In this document: piece by piece, positions 54,610 to 64,000 of the stretch
Numbering within the stretch: position 1 is the stretch's first letter
How the letters are laid out: each line of letters starts with the position of its first letter
Source: Rhea pennata
Taxonomy: Eukaryota > Chordata > Aves > Rheiformes > Rheidae
Assembly: GCF_028389875.1 (NCBI RefSeq)
Contig: NC_084676.1
Location: 1,612,001-1,676,000, forward strand
Reading direction: 5' to 3'
Length of the DNA: 64,000 nucleotides
Program-made: the position numbers and the translations under genes
Notes under the pieces: model-generated
The model's database searches: none
The model's input: only the letters and a program-made list of their open reading frames with translations
Told to the model about the DNA's origin: nothing

Positions 54610-55295
54610 GCACCACGGGCTATCGGCCCTACACCTGCCGTGGCCCTGCGCATGCAAAGGCGCCTGGAAGTCAGAGAGGTGCTGCTCCAGAGCCCCGCTT
54701 GTCCTTAGCGACGTGCTGGAGCGAAGGCGCAGTGTGAGCACGTGGGCTCCACAGACAGCTGTACCTAGAATGGCAGCTGTAGGACCTTACCTACAGAGGT
54801 ACACACAAATGCGTTATTTAGAAACGTGTCTGGATTTAGAGGTGTCGGCGGGTTCATAGGAGGGGGCATCTCAGAGACACACGGGTTCCTTTTCCTTTTA
54901 ATGGTCGTGTGTTATAATACAGAGAGTGCCTGCAGAAAGCAAAAGCCTGTATTTTCTCCCCCACGAGACGGCCACGCTGCTGCTGCAGCCTGTCTTGCCC
55001 AGGTTCCTGTTGCGCCTGAAACTCCTTCCCCTCACATCCGACCATGCCCTTTCTGCACCGTTGCTCAAGTCTTTGAATGCTGCTGGAAGTTGTTTGGAAT
55101 CTGACGTGTAGATCTGCGGAGCATGGTGGGGTGAAGACACGGCTGAATCGTGAAGGTGTGCTCTCGCGTCTCGGTGCAGTATCGTGAAGCGTGTTGTAAG
55201 CCGAGATTCGCATATGCGCATAAGAACGAGCGGAGAGGAGCGGAGCAGCGATTAGCTTTGCCGGCGCTAGAGCGCTGCAGTGATTCCTGGAGGCT
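54610..55295. other. Spacer and 5' flank of gamma-A gene 4
   Basis: Nothing recognised; close to 38860-39545. Confidence 0.5.
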
Positions 55296-55315
55296 GCAAG
55301 TGTCGCTGTCTGCTC
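55296..55315 (+). promoter_or_regulatory. Candidate Pcdh CGCT-box element, unit 4
   Basis: Same 20 bases as in the other units. Tentative. Confidence 0.4.
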
Positions 55316-55494
55316 ACGATGGGCCGCTCGGCAGCCCGAGAGCGCGAGAAGAGAAGCGAGCCCGAGAGAGAGGAGCCGCCGGAGTGCAAGGACAGCGCAG
55401 GAAAGAGCAGGGTGCGGTCGGAGCCGGCTTGTGCTGTTGGCAGTGGAGATTCAGCCGGGAGGAGAGCGGCGGAAGCGGTGGCCCGAGCTTTGAA

Positions 55495-57936
55495 ATGTGG
55501 CCGCGAGAGAGGCGCCGGGACCGCCGAGGGCGAGCGCTGCTGTGGTGCGCCTGGGTGGCGGCGTGGGAGCTGGCGCGGGGGCAGCTGCGCTACTCGGTGC
55601 CCGAGGAGATGCAGAAGGGCTCTTTCGTGGGCGACGTGGCCAAGGACCTGGCGCTGGAGCTGGCGGCGCTCCGCGACCGCGGCGCCCGTGTAGTGTCCGA
55701 AGGTAGGAGTCAGTATTTTGCTCTGCATGAGAAGACCGGCCATTTAGTGACGGCGGCACGGATAGACAGAGAGCAGGTCTGCGAAGCCGCGGATGGGTGT
55801 ATGCTGCGCTGTGAGGTGATAGTGGAGGGCGAAATGAAGGTTTATGCCATCGAAGTGGAAATCAGGGACATTAATGACAACGCGCCCAGCTTCCGAGAGG
55901 CAGAAAGGCAGCTGAGAGTGAGTGAGACAACAGCACCGGGATCACGGTTTTCCCTGGCTGAGGCTCACGACCCGGACAGCGGGAGCAATTCCGTGCAGCG
56001 CTACGAGCTGAGCGGCGACGAGCACTTCTCCCTGGCCGTGCAGACGGCACCCGATGGGGAGGAGCGTCCCGAGCTGGTGCTGGCGAAGGCGCTGGACCGG
56101 GAGGAAAGCGCCTTTCACGACCTGGTGCTCAGGGCGGTGGACGGCGGGGAGCCGGCGCGCACGGGCACGGCGCGGATCCGCGTGGTCGTGCTGGACGCGA
56201 ACGACAACGCGCCGGTGTTCAGCCAGGCGGTGTACACGGTGCGCGTGCGGGAGGACGTGCCCGTGGGCTCCACGCTGCTCACCGTGAGGGCCACCGATGC
56301 CGACGACGGGCTGAACGGAGAGGTGAAATACATTTTTAAGAAAATCTCCGACACGGCATCGGAAATTTTCCAGCTGGACCCTGAGACAGGGGAACTCTCT
56401 CTCATGCTTGAATTGGACTTCGAACAAGCTTCCTCATATGAAGTGGAGGTGCAAGCACGAGATGGCGGGGACCTTTCCGACACAGCAAAGGTCGTGATCG
56501 CGGTGACTGACGTGAACGACAACGCGCCCGAGATCTCCGTGCGGTCGCTGGTGGGCGCGATATCCGAGGACTCTCCGGCCGGGACGGTGGTGGCCCTGCT
56601 GCACGTGCAGGACCGGGACTCGGGGGCGAACGGGGAGGTGAGGTGCTCGCTGGGCGCGGGGCTGCCGTTCCGCCTGCGGAGCTCGCTGGGCAGCTACTAC
56701 GGCGTGGTGACGGCGAGGGAGCTGGACCGCGAGGAGGTGTCGGAGTACAACGTGACGGTGCGGGCGACGGACGGCGGGTCGCCGGCGCTGTGGAGCAGCG
56801 CGGTGCTGCCGCTGCGGGTGCTGGACGTGAACGACAACGCGCCGGTGTTCGCGGAGGCGCGCTACAGCGCCCGGCTGCGCGAGAACAACGCCAAGGGCGC
56901 GCTGGTGCTGCGGGTGCGGGCGGCGGACGCGGACTGGGGGCAGAACGCGCGCGTGCGGTACCGGCTGTGGGAGGGGCAGGTGCGGGGCGCGCCGCTCTCG
57001 TCGTACGTGTCGGTGCACGCGGAGACGGGCGCGCTGTACGCGCTGCGCTCCTTCGACTACGAGGAGGTGCGCGAGGTGGGGCTGTGGGTGCAGGCGGAGG
57101 ACGGGGGCGCGCCGGCGCTGAGCAGCAACGTGTCGGTGCGGCTCTTCATCGTGGACGAGAACGACAACGCGCCGCAGGTGCTGTACCCGCCACCGGCGGC
57201 AGCAGCAGCAGCGGGTCCGGGCTTGGGCTGGACGGGCGTGGAGCTGGCGCCGCGCTCGGCGGAGCCCGGGGCGCTGGTGGCCAAGGTGGTGGCGGTGGAC
57301 GCGGACTCGGGGCAGAACGCGTGGCTCTCCTACGAGCTGGCCAAGGCCACGGAGCCGGGGCTCTTCCGCGTGGGGCTGCACAGCGGCGAGGTGCGCACGG
57401 CGCGGTCCCCGCTGGCGCGCGACGCGCTGCGGCAGAGCCTGGTGGTGGTGGTGAAGGACCACGGGCAGCCGGCGCTGTCGGCCACGGCCACGCTGACGGT
57501 GGTGCTGGCCGAGAGCGTGGCCGAGCTGCTCTCGGAGCTGGGCGGCGCGGCGGCGCCGGGCGAGCCCCCCGGCAGCCTGACGCGCTGGCTGGTGGTGGCC
57601 GTGGCGGCCGTGTGCTGCCTCTTCCTCGCCTTCCTGCTGGCGCTGCTGGCGCTGCACCTGCGGCGCTGGCGCCGCTCACGGCTGCTGGCGGTGGGCGGCG
57701 GCGCCTTGCGCGCCGTCCCGGCCTCGCCCTTCGTGGGCATCGACGGCGTCCGCGCCTTCCTGCACTCCTACTCGCACGAGGTCTCGCTCACGGCCGGCTC
57801 GCGCAAGAGCCAGCTCCGCTCCCCGGGCGCCAGCTGCTCCAACACGCTCACGCCCGCGCCGCCGCCCGACCAGTGCGCTGCGCTGCTGCCCCAGGAGCCC
57901 TCGAGCGCCGCCGACCACAGCGGAGACGCCCTGCTG
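55495..57936 (+). CDS. PCDHGA: Gamma-A-type protocadherin variable exon, copy 4 (814 codons)
   Basis: Full gamma-A architecture with the CTG|GTGAGT donor. It has the EC2 and EC3 variant of copy 3 (ERQLRVSETTAPG, KYIFKKISDTASEIF) and adds M for V in EC1 (CMLRCE, residue 103) and G for S in EC4 (YYGVVTA, residue 403). Around the membrane helix it returns to the sequence of copies 1 and 2 (AAPGEPPGSLTRW, LLAVGGGALRA), so it is a mosaic. Confidence 0.94.
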
Positions 57937-57996
57937 GTGAGTCCCTCGAGCGAGACTGTTACGCGGCTTTTATGCTACGCTGTGGTGCTGCTCTAG

Positions 57997-59274
57997 ACTT
58001 CTCCAGACCCCCGCTTCCCTCTCTGTGCGGGGCTTTCTTTGTGCTGGGAGCCAGGCCCGCGGGCACCGATACGTTGTTTGCCAACGTCTCTTGCTCAGCT
58101 GCAACAGAGGCTGCTCGTTCGTTTGCTTTCGTTTTGCTGCGGCGTTAGACTTCGTGTGAAGTGCAGGAGATGTGAGTGCGCTTTTGTGTTCGACACTGTT
58201 TTTGCCTGGGGAGTAGCCGTCAACGCTGTGTTAGGAGAAGAGGTGCCTCTCTTGGAAAGAGCACGTGTCCTTTCTAAAAGCAGGACCTTAAACAGTGTCT
58301 TTAAGCGGATAGATTGTCCGGCGACCCAGTCTTTGCTGTAGGACTGCGCATCTTTTACTTCAGCCTGGCACAGTTTACAGGCTTTGGCATCTGTGTGTTC
58401 CATCATAACAGTGTGGTGAGCCTGCAGCTGTACCTCCCTTTTGTGTGAGTGTGTGCACGCTGGTGCATCATGTGGAGAAATGGTGCGAGCAGCTGCTGTT
58501 TGGATGGTGAGAATTTGAACATTATGAGGTTCAAAGACAACCTTACAAGTTATAAAGGTGTTGAGAGGGGAGGTGGGGGAGCTCTGCTGAGGGACTGCTG
58601 AAGGGTTAGTGATTGGCTGCGTTCCCCTTTTGCCTTAGTTATTACATGAAGCAAACAGTTGAGGCATCAGGCAATCTCAGCTCCTGCTGCCTAATGGGCT
58701 TCCCTCTGTACTGGCAGCTCTGGGAGAGGCCTCCTGTCTCCCTCTTATCTACCAGATACCTTTATCTGTACCTTTATTTATACAGGCTGTTAGTGCTGTA
58801 GTCTGAGTTATTATGCTGTGATTCCCTCATTTCTGGAGGTTTCAAATGACAGCCGTGTTGGTTACCATGACCTGAAGCTAAGCCTCAGTGTACCTGATAA
58901 TAGGCTGTAAATGCATGACAGGAGGAGCAGTTTGCATATCTACCGTAAAAAGCCATGGAAAGCATGTTGGCTTAACGTGTCTCAGCGTTAAACGGTCTTG
59001 CTTGTGGCATAGGTAGGGCCAAAAGCCAGACATCTATGCATCAAGGAAATCTATACATTTTGCACCAAGTCCTGTGACAGTTGTGCTCAGACCCTGTTAT
59101 TGCTACCCTTAAAAGTGGCAAAAGTCCTCTGAGGAGTGTCTTCAGGCAATAACTCCGTGTTTATGGAAGGGCTGCATGACTAGAATGCCTAACAATGTGT
59201 GTGGGAAATCTCACTTTCTCACTTGTATGGCCTTGTGTTTCACCACAGTTGCATTTAGGTGTTTCTAGGCTCAA
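57997..59274. other. Intronic/intergenic spacer, unit 4
   Basis: Matches 42247-43524; no gene recognised. Confidence 0.5.
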
Positions 59275-59476
59275 GCTGTCTTCAGGCTTTCTTTGCTGGA
59301 AGTCCTCCTAGTTCACCTGTATGGAGTGGGCTTTTTCTCTTGAATCTGCACGGGTTGTTTTGCAGGGACCTCTTTAATTCTGCAGACAAGCTCCCAACCA
59401 CCTGAAGACAGAACTGTATGTTGGAAGGAAAGCAGAGAAGCTCAGCTAGAATCTCTCATTATCTCTCATGCCACTG
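59275..59476 (+). repeat. Repeat A1, left part, unit 4
   Basis: Left flank of the CR1, as at 43525. Confidence 0.75.
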
Positions 59477-62323
59477 GAATGTACACCAATGCACACAGCA
59501 TGGGGAACAAACAGGGGGAGCTGGAGATCTGTGTGCGATCTCAGGGCCATGATCTCATTGCAGTCATGGAGACGTGGTGGGATAGCTCACATGACTGGAA
59601 TGCTGCCATGGATGGCTATGTGCTTTTCAGGAGAGACAGGCCAGGAAGGCAAGGTGGTGGAGTTGCTCTTTATGTGAGAGAGCAACTCAAATGCATTGAG
59701 CTCTGCCTAGGCGGGGAGGAGGAGGAGGCAGTTGAGAGCTTATGGGTGAAGATCAAAGGGCAGGCTAGCATGGGGGACACTGTTGTGGGAGTCTACTGCA
59801 GGCCACCTGACCAGGCAGAGAAAGTTGATGAGGCCTTCTGTAGACAGCTGGAGGTAGTCTCACAATCACAGGCCCTGGTTCTTGTGGGGGACTTCAACCA
59901 CCCTGACATCTGCTGGAAGGAGTACACAGCAAGGCACAAACAGTCCAGGAGGCTCCTGCAGAGCATTGATGATCACCTCTCGTCACAAATGGTGGAGGAG
60001 CGTACGAGGAAGGGTGTCCTGCTGGACCTTGTCCTTACCAACAGAGAGGGACTAGTCAGAGGTGTGAAGGTTGGGGGCAGCCTTGGCTGCAGTGACCGTG
60101 AGATGGTGGAGTTCAGGATGTGGCAGGAAAGAACTAAGGCAACAAGCAGGATTGGAACCCTGGACTTCAGGAGAGTGGACTTTGGGCTTTTCAGAGACAT
60201 AATTGGTGGAGTCTCGTGAGTTAAGGCCCTAGAAGGAAGGGGGCTCCAGGAGAGCTGGCAAGTATTCAAGCATCACTTCCTCCAAGCTCAAGAGCGGTGC
60301 ATCCCTATGAGTAAGAAGTGCAGCCAAAGGGGCAGGAGACCTGCATGGGTGAGCAAGGAGCTCTTGGCCAAATTCAGACAGAAGAAGAAAACACACAGAC
60401 TGTGGAAGAGCGGACAGGCTCCTTGGGAGAATTATAGGACTGCAGTCAGAGTATGTAGAGATGTGGTGAGGAAGGCTAAGGCCCAGCCGGAATTTAGTCT
60501 TGCAAGGGATGTCAAGGACAATAGGAAGGGCTTCTTCAAATACAGCAGCAGCAAGAGGAGGACTAGGGAAAATGTGGGCCCGCTACTGAATGGGGCAGGG
60601 GCCCTGTTGAAAAGGGATACGGAGAAGGCAGAGTTACTGAATGCCTTCTTTGCTTCAGTCTTCACTGCTAAGGACAGCCCTCTTGATTCCTGCAGCCTGG
60701 ACATGAGGGAGAAAGTCTGGAGAAGGGAAGACTTTCCTTTGGTTGAGGAGGATAGGATTAGAGACCTTCTGGGCAGGCTAGATATCCAGAGATCCATGGA
60801 CCCACAGGTGCATGGGATGCACCCATGGGTACTGAGGGAGCTGGTGGATGTTGTTGCCAAGCCGCTCTCCATCATCTTTGAAAGGTCCTGGAGAACTGGA
60901 GAGGTTCCTGAGGACTGGAAGACAGCCAATGTCACTCTAGTCTTCAAGAAGGGCAAGGAGGAGGACCCAGACAACTATAGGCCAGTCAGCCTCACCTCCA
61001 TCCCTGGAAAGGTGATGGAACAGCTCATTCTAGATGTCATCTGCAGACATACAGAGGAAAAGAAGGTGATCGGGAGTAGTCAGCATGGATTCACCAAGGG
61101 GAAATCCTGCTTAACCAATCTGATAGCCTTCTATGATGGAATGACTGGCTGGTTAGATGAGGGGAGAGCAGTGCACATTGTGTACCTTGACTTCAGCAAG
61201 GCTTTCGACGCTGTCTCCCATACCGTCCTCCTAGAAAAGCTCAGGAAGTGTGGGTTAGACGAGTGGACAGTGAGGTGGATTAAGAACTGGCTGAAAGGCA
61301 GAGCTCAGAGGGTTGTCATCAGTGGTGTGGAGTCTAGTTGGAGGCCTGTGGCTAGTGGCGTCCCCCAGGGCTCAGTTCTGTGTCCCATCCTGTTCAACTT
61401 TTTCATCAATGATCTGGATGAGGGGACAGAGTGCCTCCTCAGCAAGTTTGTGGATGATACCAAGCTGGGAGGAGTGGCTGACACACCTGAGGGCTGTGCT
61501 GCCATTCAGAGAGACCTGGGCAGGCTGGAGAGTTGGGCAGAGGGGAACCTCCTGAGGTTCAACAAGGGCAAGTGCAGAGTCCTGCACCTAGGGAGAAATA
61601 ACCCTAGGCACCAGTACAAGCTGGGGGCTCACCTTCTGGAGAGCAGCTCTGCAGAGAAAGACCTGGGAGTGCTGGTGGACGACAGATTGACCATGAGCCA
61701 GCAATGTGCCCTTGTGGCCAAGAAGGCCAATGGTATCCTGGGCTGCATTAGGAAGAGTCGAGTCGATGCCAGCAGGTCGAGGGAGGTGATCCTGTCCCTC
61801 TACTCAGCCCTGGGGAGGCCTCATCCCAAGTACTGTGTCCAGTTGTGGGCTCCCCAGGACAAGGGAGACATGGAGCTGCTGGAGAGAGTCCAGCGTAGGG
61901 CTACAAAGATGATCAGAGGGCTGGAGCATCTGCCCTACGAGGAAAGGCTGCGCAAGCTGGGCCTCCTCAGCCTGGGGAAGAGAAGACTGAGGGGGGGATC
62001 TTATCAATGTGTACAAGTTCCTGAAGGGAGGGTGTCAAGGGGATGGGGACAAAATCCTGTGACAGGACAAGAGGCAATGGGCAGGAATTGAAGCACAGGA
62101 AGTTCCGCCTGAACATGAGGGGGAACTTCTTCACTGTGAGAGTGACAGAGCACTGGACCAGGTTGCCTAGAGAGGTTGTGGAGTCTCCTTCTCTGGAGAT
62201 CTTCAAGGCCCACCTGGATGCAGCCCTGTCTACCATGCTCTGGGTGACCCTGCTGAGTGGGGAGGTTGGACTAGATGATCTCCAGAGGTCCCTTCCAACC
62301 TCACTGATTCTAGGATTCTATGA
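59477..62323 (+). mobile_element. CR1 LINE, 5'-truncated, unit 4
   Basis: Same limits as the unit 3 CR1 at offset 15,750, with preserved left junction. Confidence 0.93.
59479..61997 (+). pseudogene. CR1 ORF2, unit 4
   Basis: Same motifs and same three lesions as unit 3 (TGA at 60217-60219). One private change in the endonuclease (CWKEYTA in place of CWKDYTA). Confidence 0.88.
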
Positions 62324-63274
62324 TTTACACTTATGGCTTCACAGGCATAGAGGTGGAGCAGGCCACCTAGCATAAAATGTGTGGGAGCTCATGCAAGTCT
62401 CTGGAAATGAGGGAAAGGGCTCTCCCCTTCTGTGTAAGCCAAAGCAATCATTTGGGGCCTAGCTTGCAACCGGAGGCCTCACTGGCTTGCAGGGGCTCTG
62501 GGGGTGAATTTTCAAGGCAGACTTGTGGGAAAACAGCTGTGAATTACCGTAGTGAAGCACTTGCCTCACTGGGGTCCCCTGCAGGCATTGGCTGTGTACA
62601 TTGATAACCAAAACGGAATGAGAAATCTGAGGTGCTGCTTTGTGAGAAGGAACTTGGGGAGAACACTTGTATATGCCGCCACCAATTGCTTACTCCAAAA
62701 GGTAAGTGGGAGGTAAACAGGAACAACTGCCTACCCTCTGGCACCTCTGATACCCCTCTTTACAGCTGGCCGCACACTAACACGGTATGGTCTGGTGCAG
62801 AGTGCTTCTGGCAAAGAAGCACGTGGCTTCCTCTTGGTGTGGCGTCCTGCATTCCATCCCGGGGCTGCAACTAGGCCTTCTCCAGCGGCAGAAGGAAGGC
62901 CACAGTTGCTGGCAGGCATACTTTGAGCACACGAGCAGTGTGTTAAAATGTGAGATCGTTGTTATGGTGGGCCTCGAGCTGCAGAGATTTCAGCCAAGCC
63001 CACCTCAATGGCTTTATGGACAGAACCAGAGTCAGTGTCAGGCTGTGCTCAGAACCTGCTGTGTTTTGCACTTGTCTTTTCTCTGCCAACCAGGTACAGA
63101 GGTAGAGGGAAGGAGCAAGTTTAAGGAGCGGTTCAGTTATATTGGTATGGTATCATGTGTGTTATCCCTGGTGCCCAGCTTTCTCAGTCAGCATTACTTG
63201 TCGCTTTTGCTCTAAGCAGCGGCTCATTAGGGTTCCTCACACACAAATACGATGGGTGCACATGGTCTTGTTCC
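62324..63274 (+). repeat. Repeat A1, right part, unit 4
   Basis: Right flank of the CR1, as at 46574. Confidence 0.75.
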
Positions 63275-63566
63275 TGCCGGCTAACTGCTGAATTATTTTG
63301 GCCGTGTTAGGGTTGGCATGGAGCGTGGGGCATGTGCGTGTACTTTGCTTTTGCACTGCCTTTAGCTTGGGCCAGGTATTCAACGAATGTGCTGGGTCGT
63401 AACTCATTTCATTGCCTTTTGCTTAGGATTCAGGTATTCCTGTGAATGTTAGCTTTGGGGGAGAGATGTACAATCTTGTTAGTGGCGCATCTTACACCTT
63501 CTTCAGATGTGCTTGAGAAGGATGAGACTGTCTTTAAGCAGAGACTTCAGTGACCTAGCTGCTACT

Positions 63567-63720
63567 GTGTTTTGTACTTGCCTTTTCTCTGCCAACCAGG
63601 TATGGAAGAACAGAAAAGGAGCAAGCTTAATAAGCAGCTCAGTAAGGTTAGCAGAGAGTCACACATGTTGCCTTCGGGGTCCATAATTCTCAAACAAATA
63701 CGATTTGCTCTTTTGTCTTT
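63567..63720 (+). repeat. Repeat A2, residual 3' end, unit 4
   Basis: Only the last part of A2 (from TTTGTACTTGCCTTTTCTCT) remains, fused to the spacer after A1 by the 1.6-kb deletion. Confidence 0.75.
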
Positions 63721-63878
63721 ATGAACAAAACGCAGAAAAAAATCCTGACACATACGTCCACTAGTCCCCGCCGCCACTCTCACCCTGCTGGAGAACAGTT
63801 TGCGAGGACTAAGCGCAGGCGTGGCGAGGGACTCTCCGCGCAGAGGAAGGAGAGCAGCCAGCCGATCCGCGGACATCA

Positions 63879-64000
63879 GCAGCGCTGCTGTGCGTTTGGC
63901 TGCTCTCCTCGGGCTGCTGGGCGGCGCCGGAGCGGCTGCTCAGCTACCGCCTCACTGACATCGCGTCCTTCCCGCCCACCGCGCCTGCGTGGCGGAGAAC
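63879..64000 (+). pseudogene. Protocadherin remnant, start of unit 5 (cut by window end)
   Basis: Signal-peptide-like part and the first bases of the EC5 fragment (GTGGCGGAGAAC at the edge), so at least one more unit probably follows. Confidence 0.65.

Larger units (their letters stand above)
49840..63959 (+). repeat. Tandem unit 4 (14,120 bp, with a 1.6-kb deletion)
   Basis: Similar to unit 3 through most of its length. Near 63,561 the sequence jumps from the spacer after A1 straight into the 3' part of A2, which removes about 1,630 bases relative to unit 3. Confidence 0.85.

Overview
The window looks like a bird (or close archosaur) chromosome. It carries very GC-rich, single-exon clustered protocadherin (Pcdh) variable genes, and the only recognisable mobile DNA is CR1-type LINE sequence, the dominant LINE of bird genomes. 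All host coding sequence is on the + strand. No RNA gene, CRISPR array or bacterial feature was seen.

Layout: positions 2-1768 hold the 3' part of one Pcdh variable exon (cut by the window start) that ends in a splice donor. From about 2346 to the right edge the DNA is a tandem array of a unit of about 15.8 kb: unit 1 2346-18197, unit 2 18198-34087, unit 3 34088-49839, unit 4 49840-63959 (about 1.6 kb shorter through a deletion), and the first 41 bases of a fifth. Each unit contains, in order: (a) a broken Pcdh remnant with an EC5 fragment; (b) a polypyrimidine tract and a GC-rich 5' region; (c) an intact 813-residue Pcdh with a beta-type tail, its own stop codon and a good polyadenylation signal; (d) a short CR1 3' fragment; (e) an intact 814-codon gamma-A-type Pcdh variable exon ending in a CTG|GTGAGT donor; (f) a 2.8-kb 5'-truncated CR1 with endonuclease and reverse transcriptase; (g) two diverged copies (A1, A2) of a roughly 1-kb unclassified repeat, A1 being split by the CR1.

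How the genes work together: clustered Pcdhs are neuronal surface proteins with six cadherin (EC) domains. They pair homophilically through EC1-EC4 between cells and give each neuron an identity code. The gamma-A exons and the first gene should splice to shared downstream constant exons, which lie outside the window. The beta-type genes should work as free-standing single-exon genes.

History visible in the sequence: unit 1 from about 6.1 kb and unit 2 are almost identical to unit 2 and the start of unit 3 at a fixed offset of 15,890. Units 3 and 4 match at an offset of 15,750. The array is a mosaic: beta-type copies 2 and 3 are the same, gamma-A copies 1 and 2 are the same, and gamma-A copies 3 and 4 are close. 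Protein differences between copies are concentrated in EC2 and EC3, the domains that set recognition specificity, while the rest of each gene is homogenised. The near-perfect 15.9-kb duplication could be very recent or an assembly error and deserves a check.
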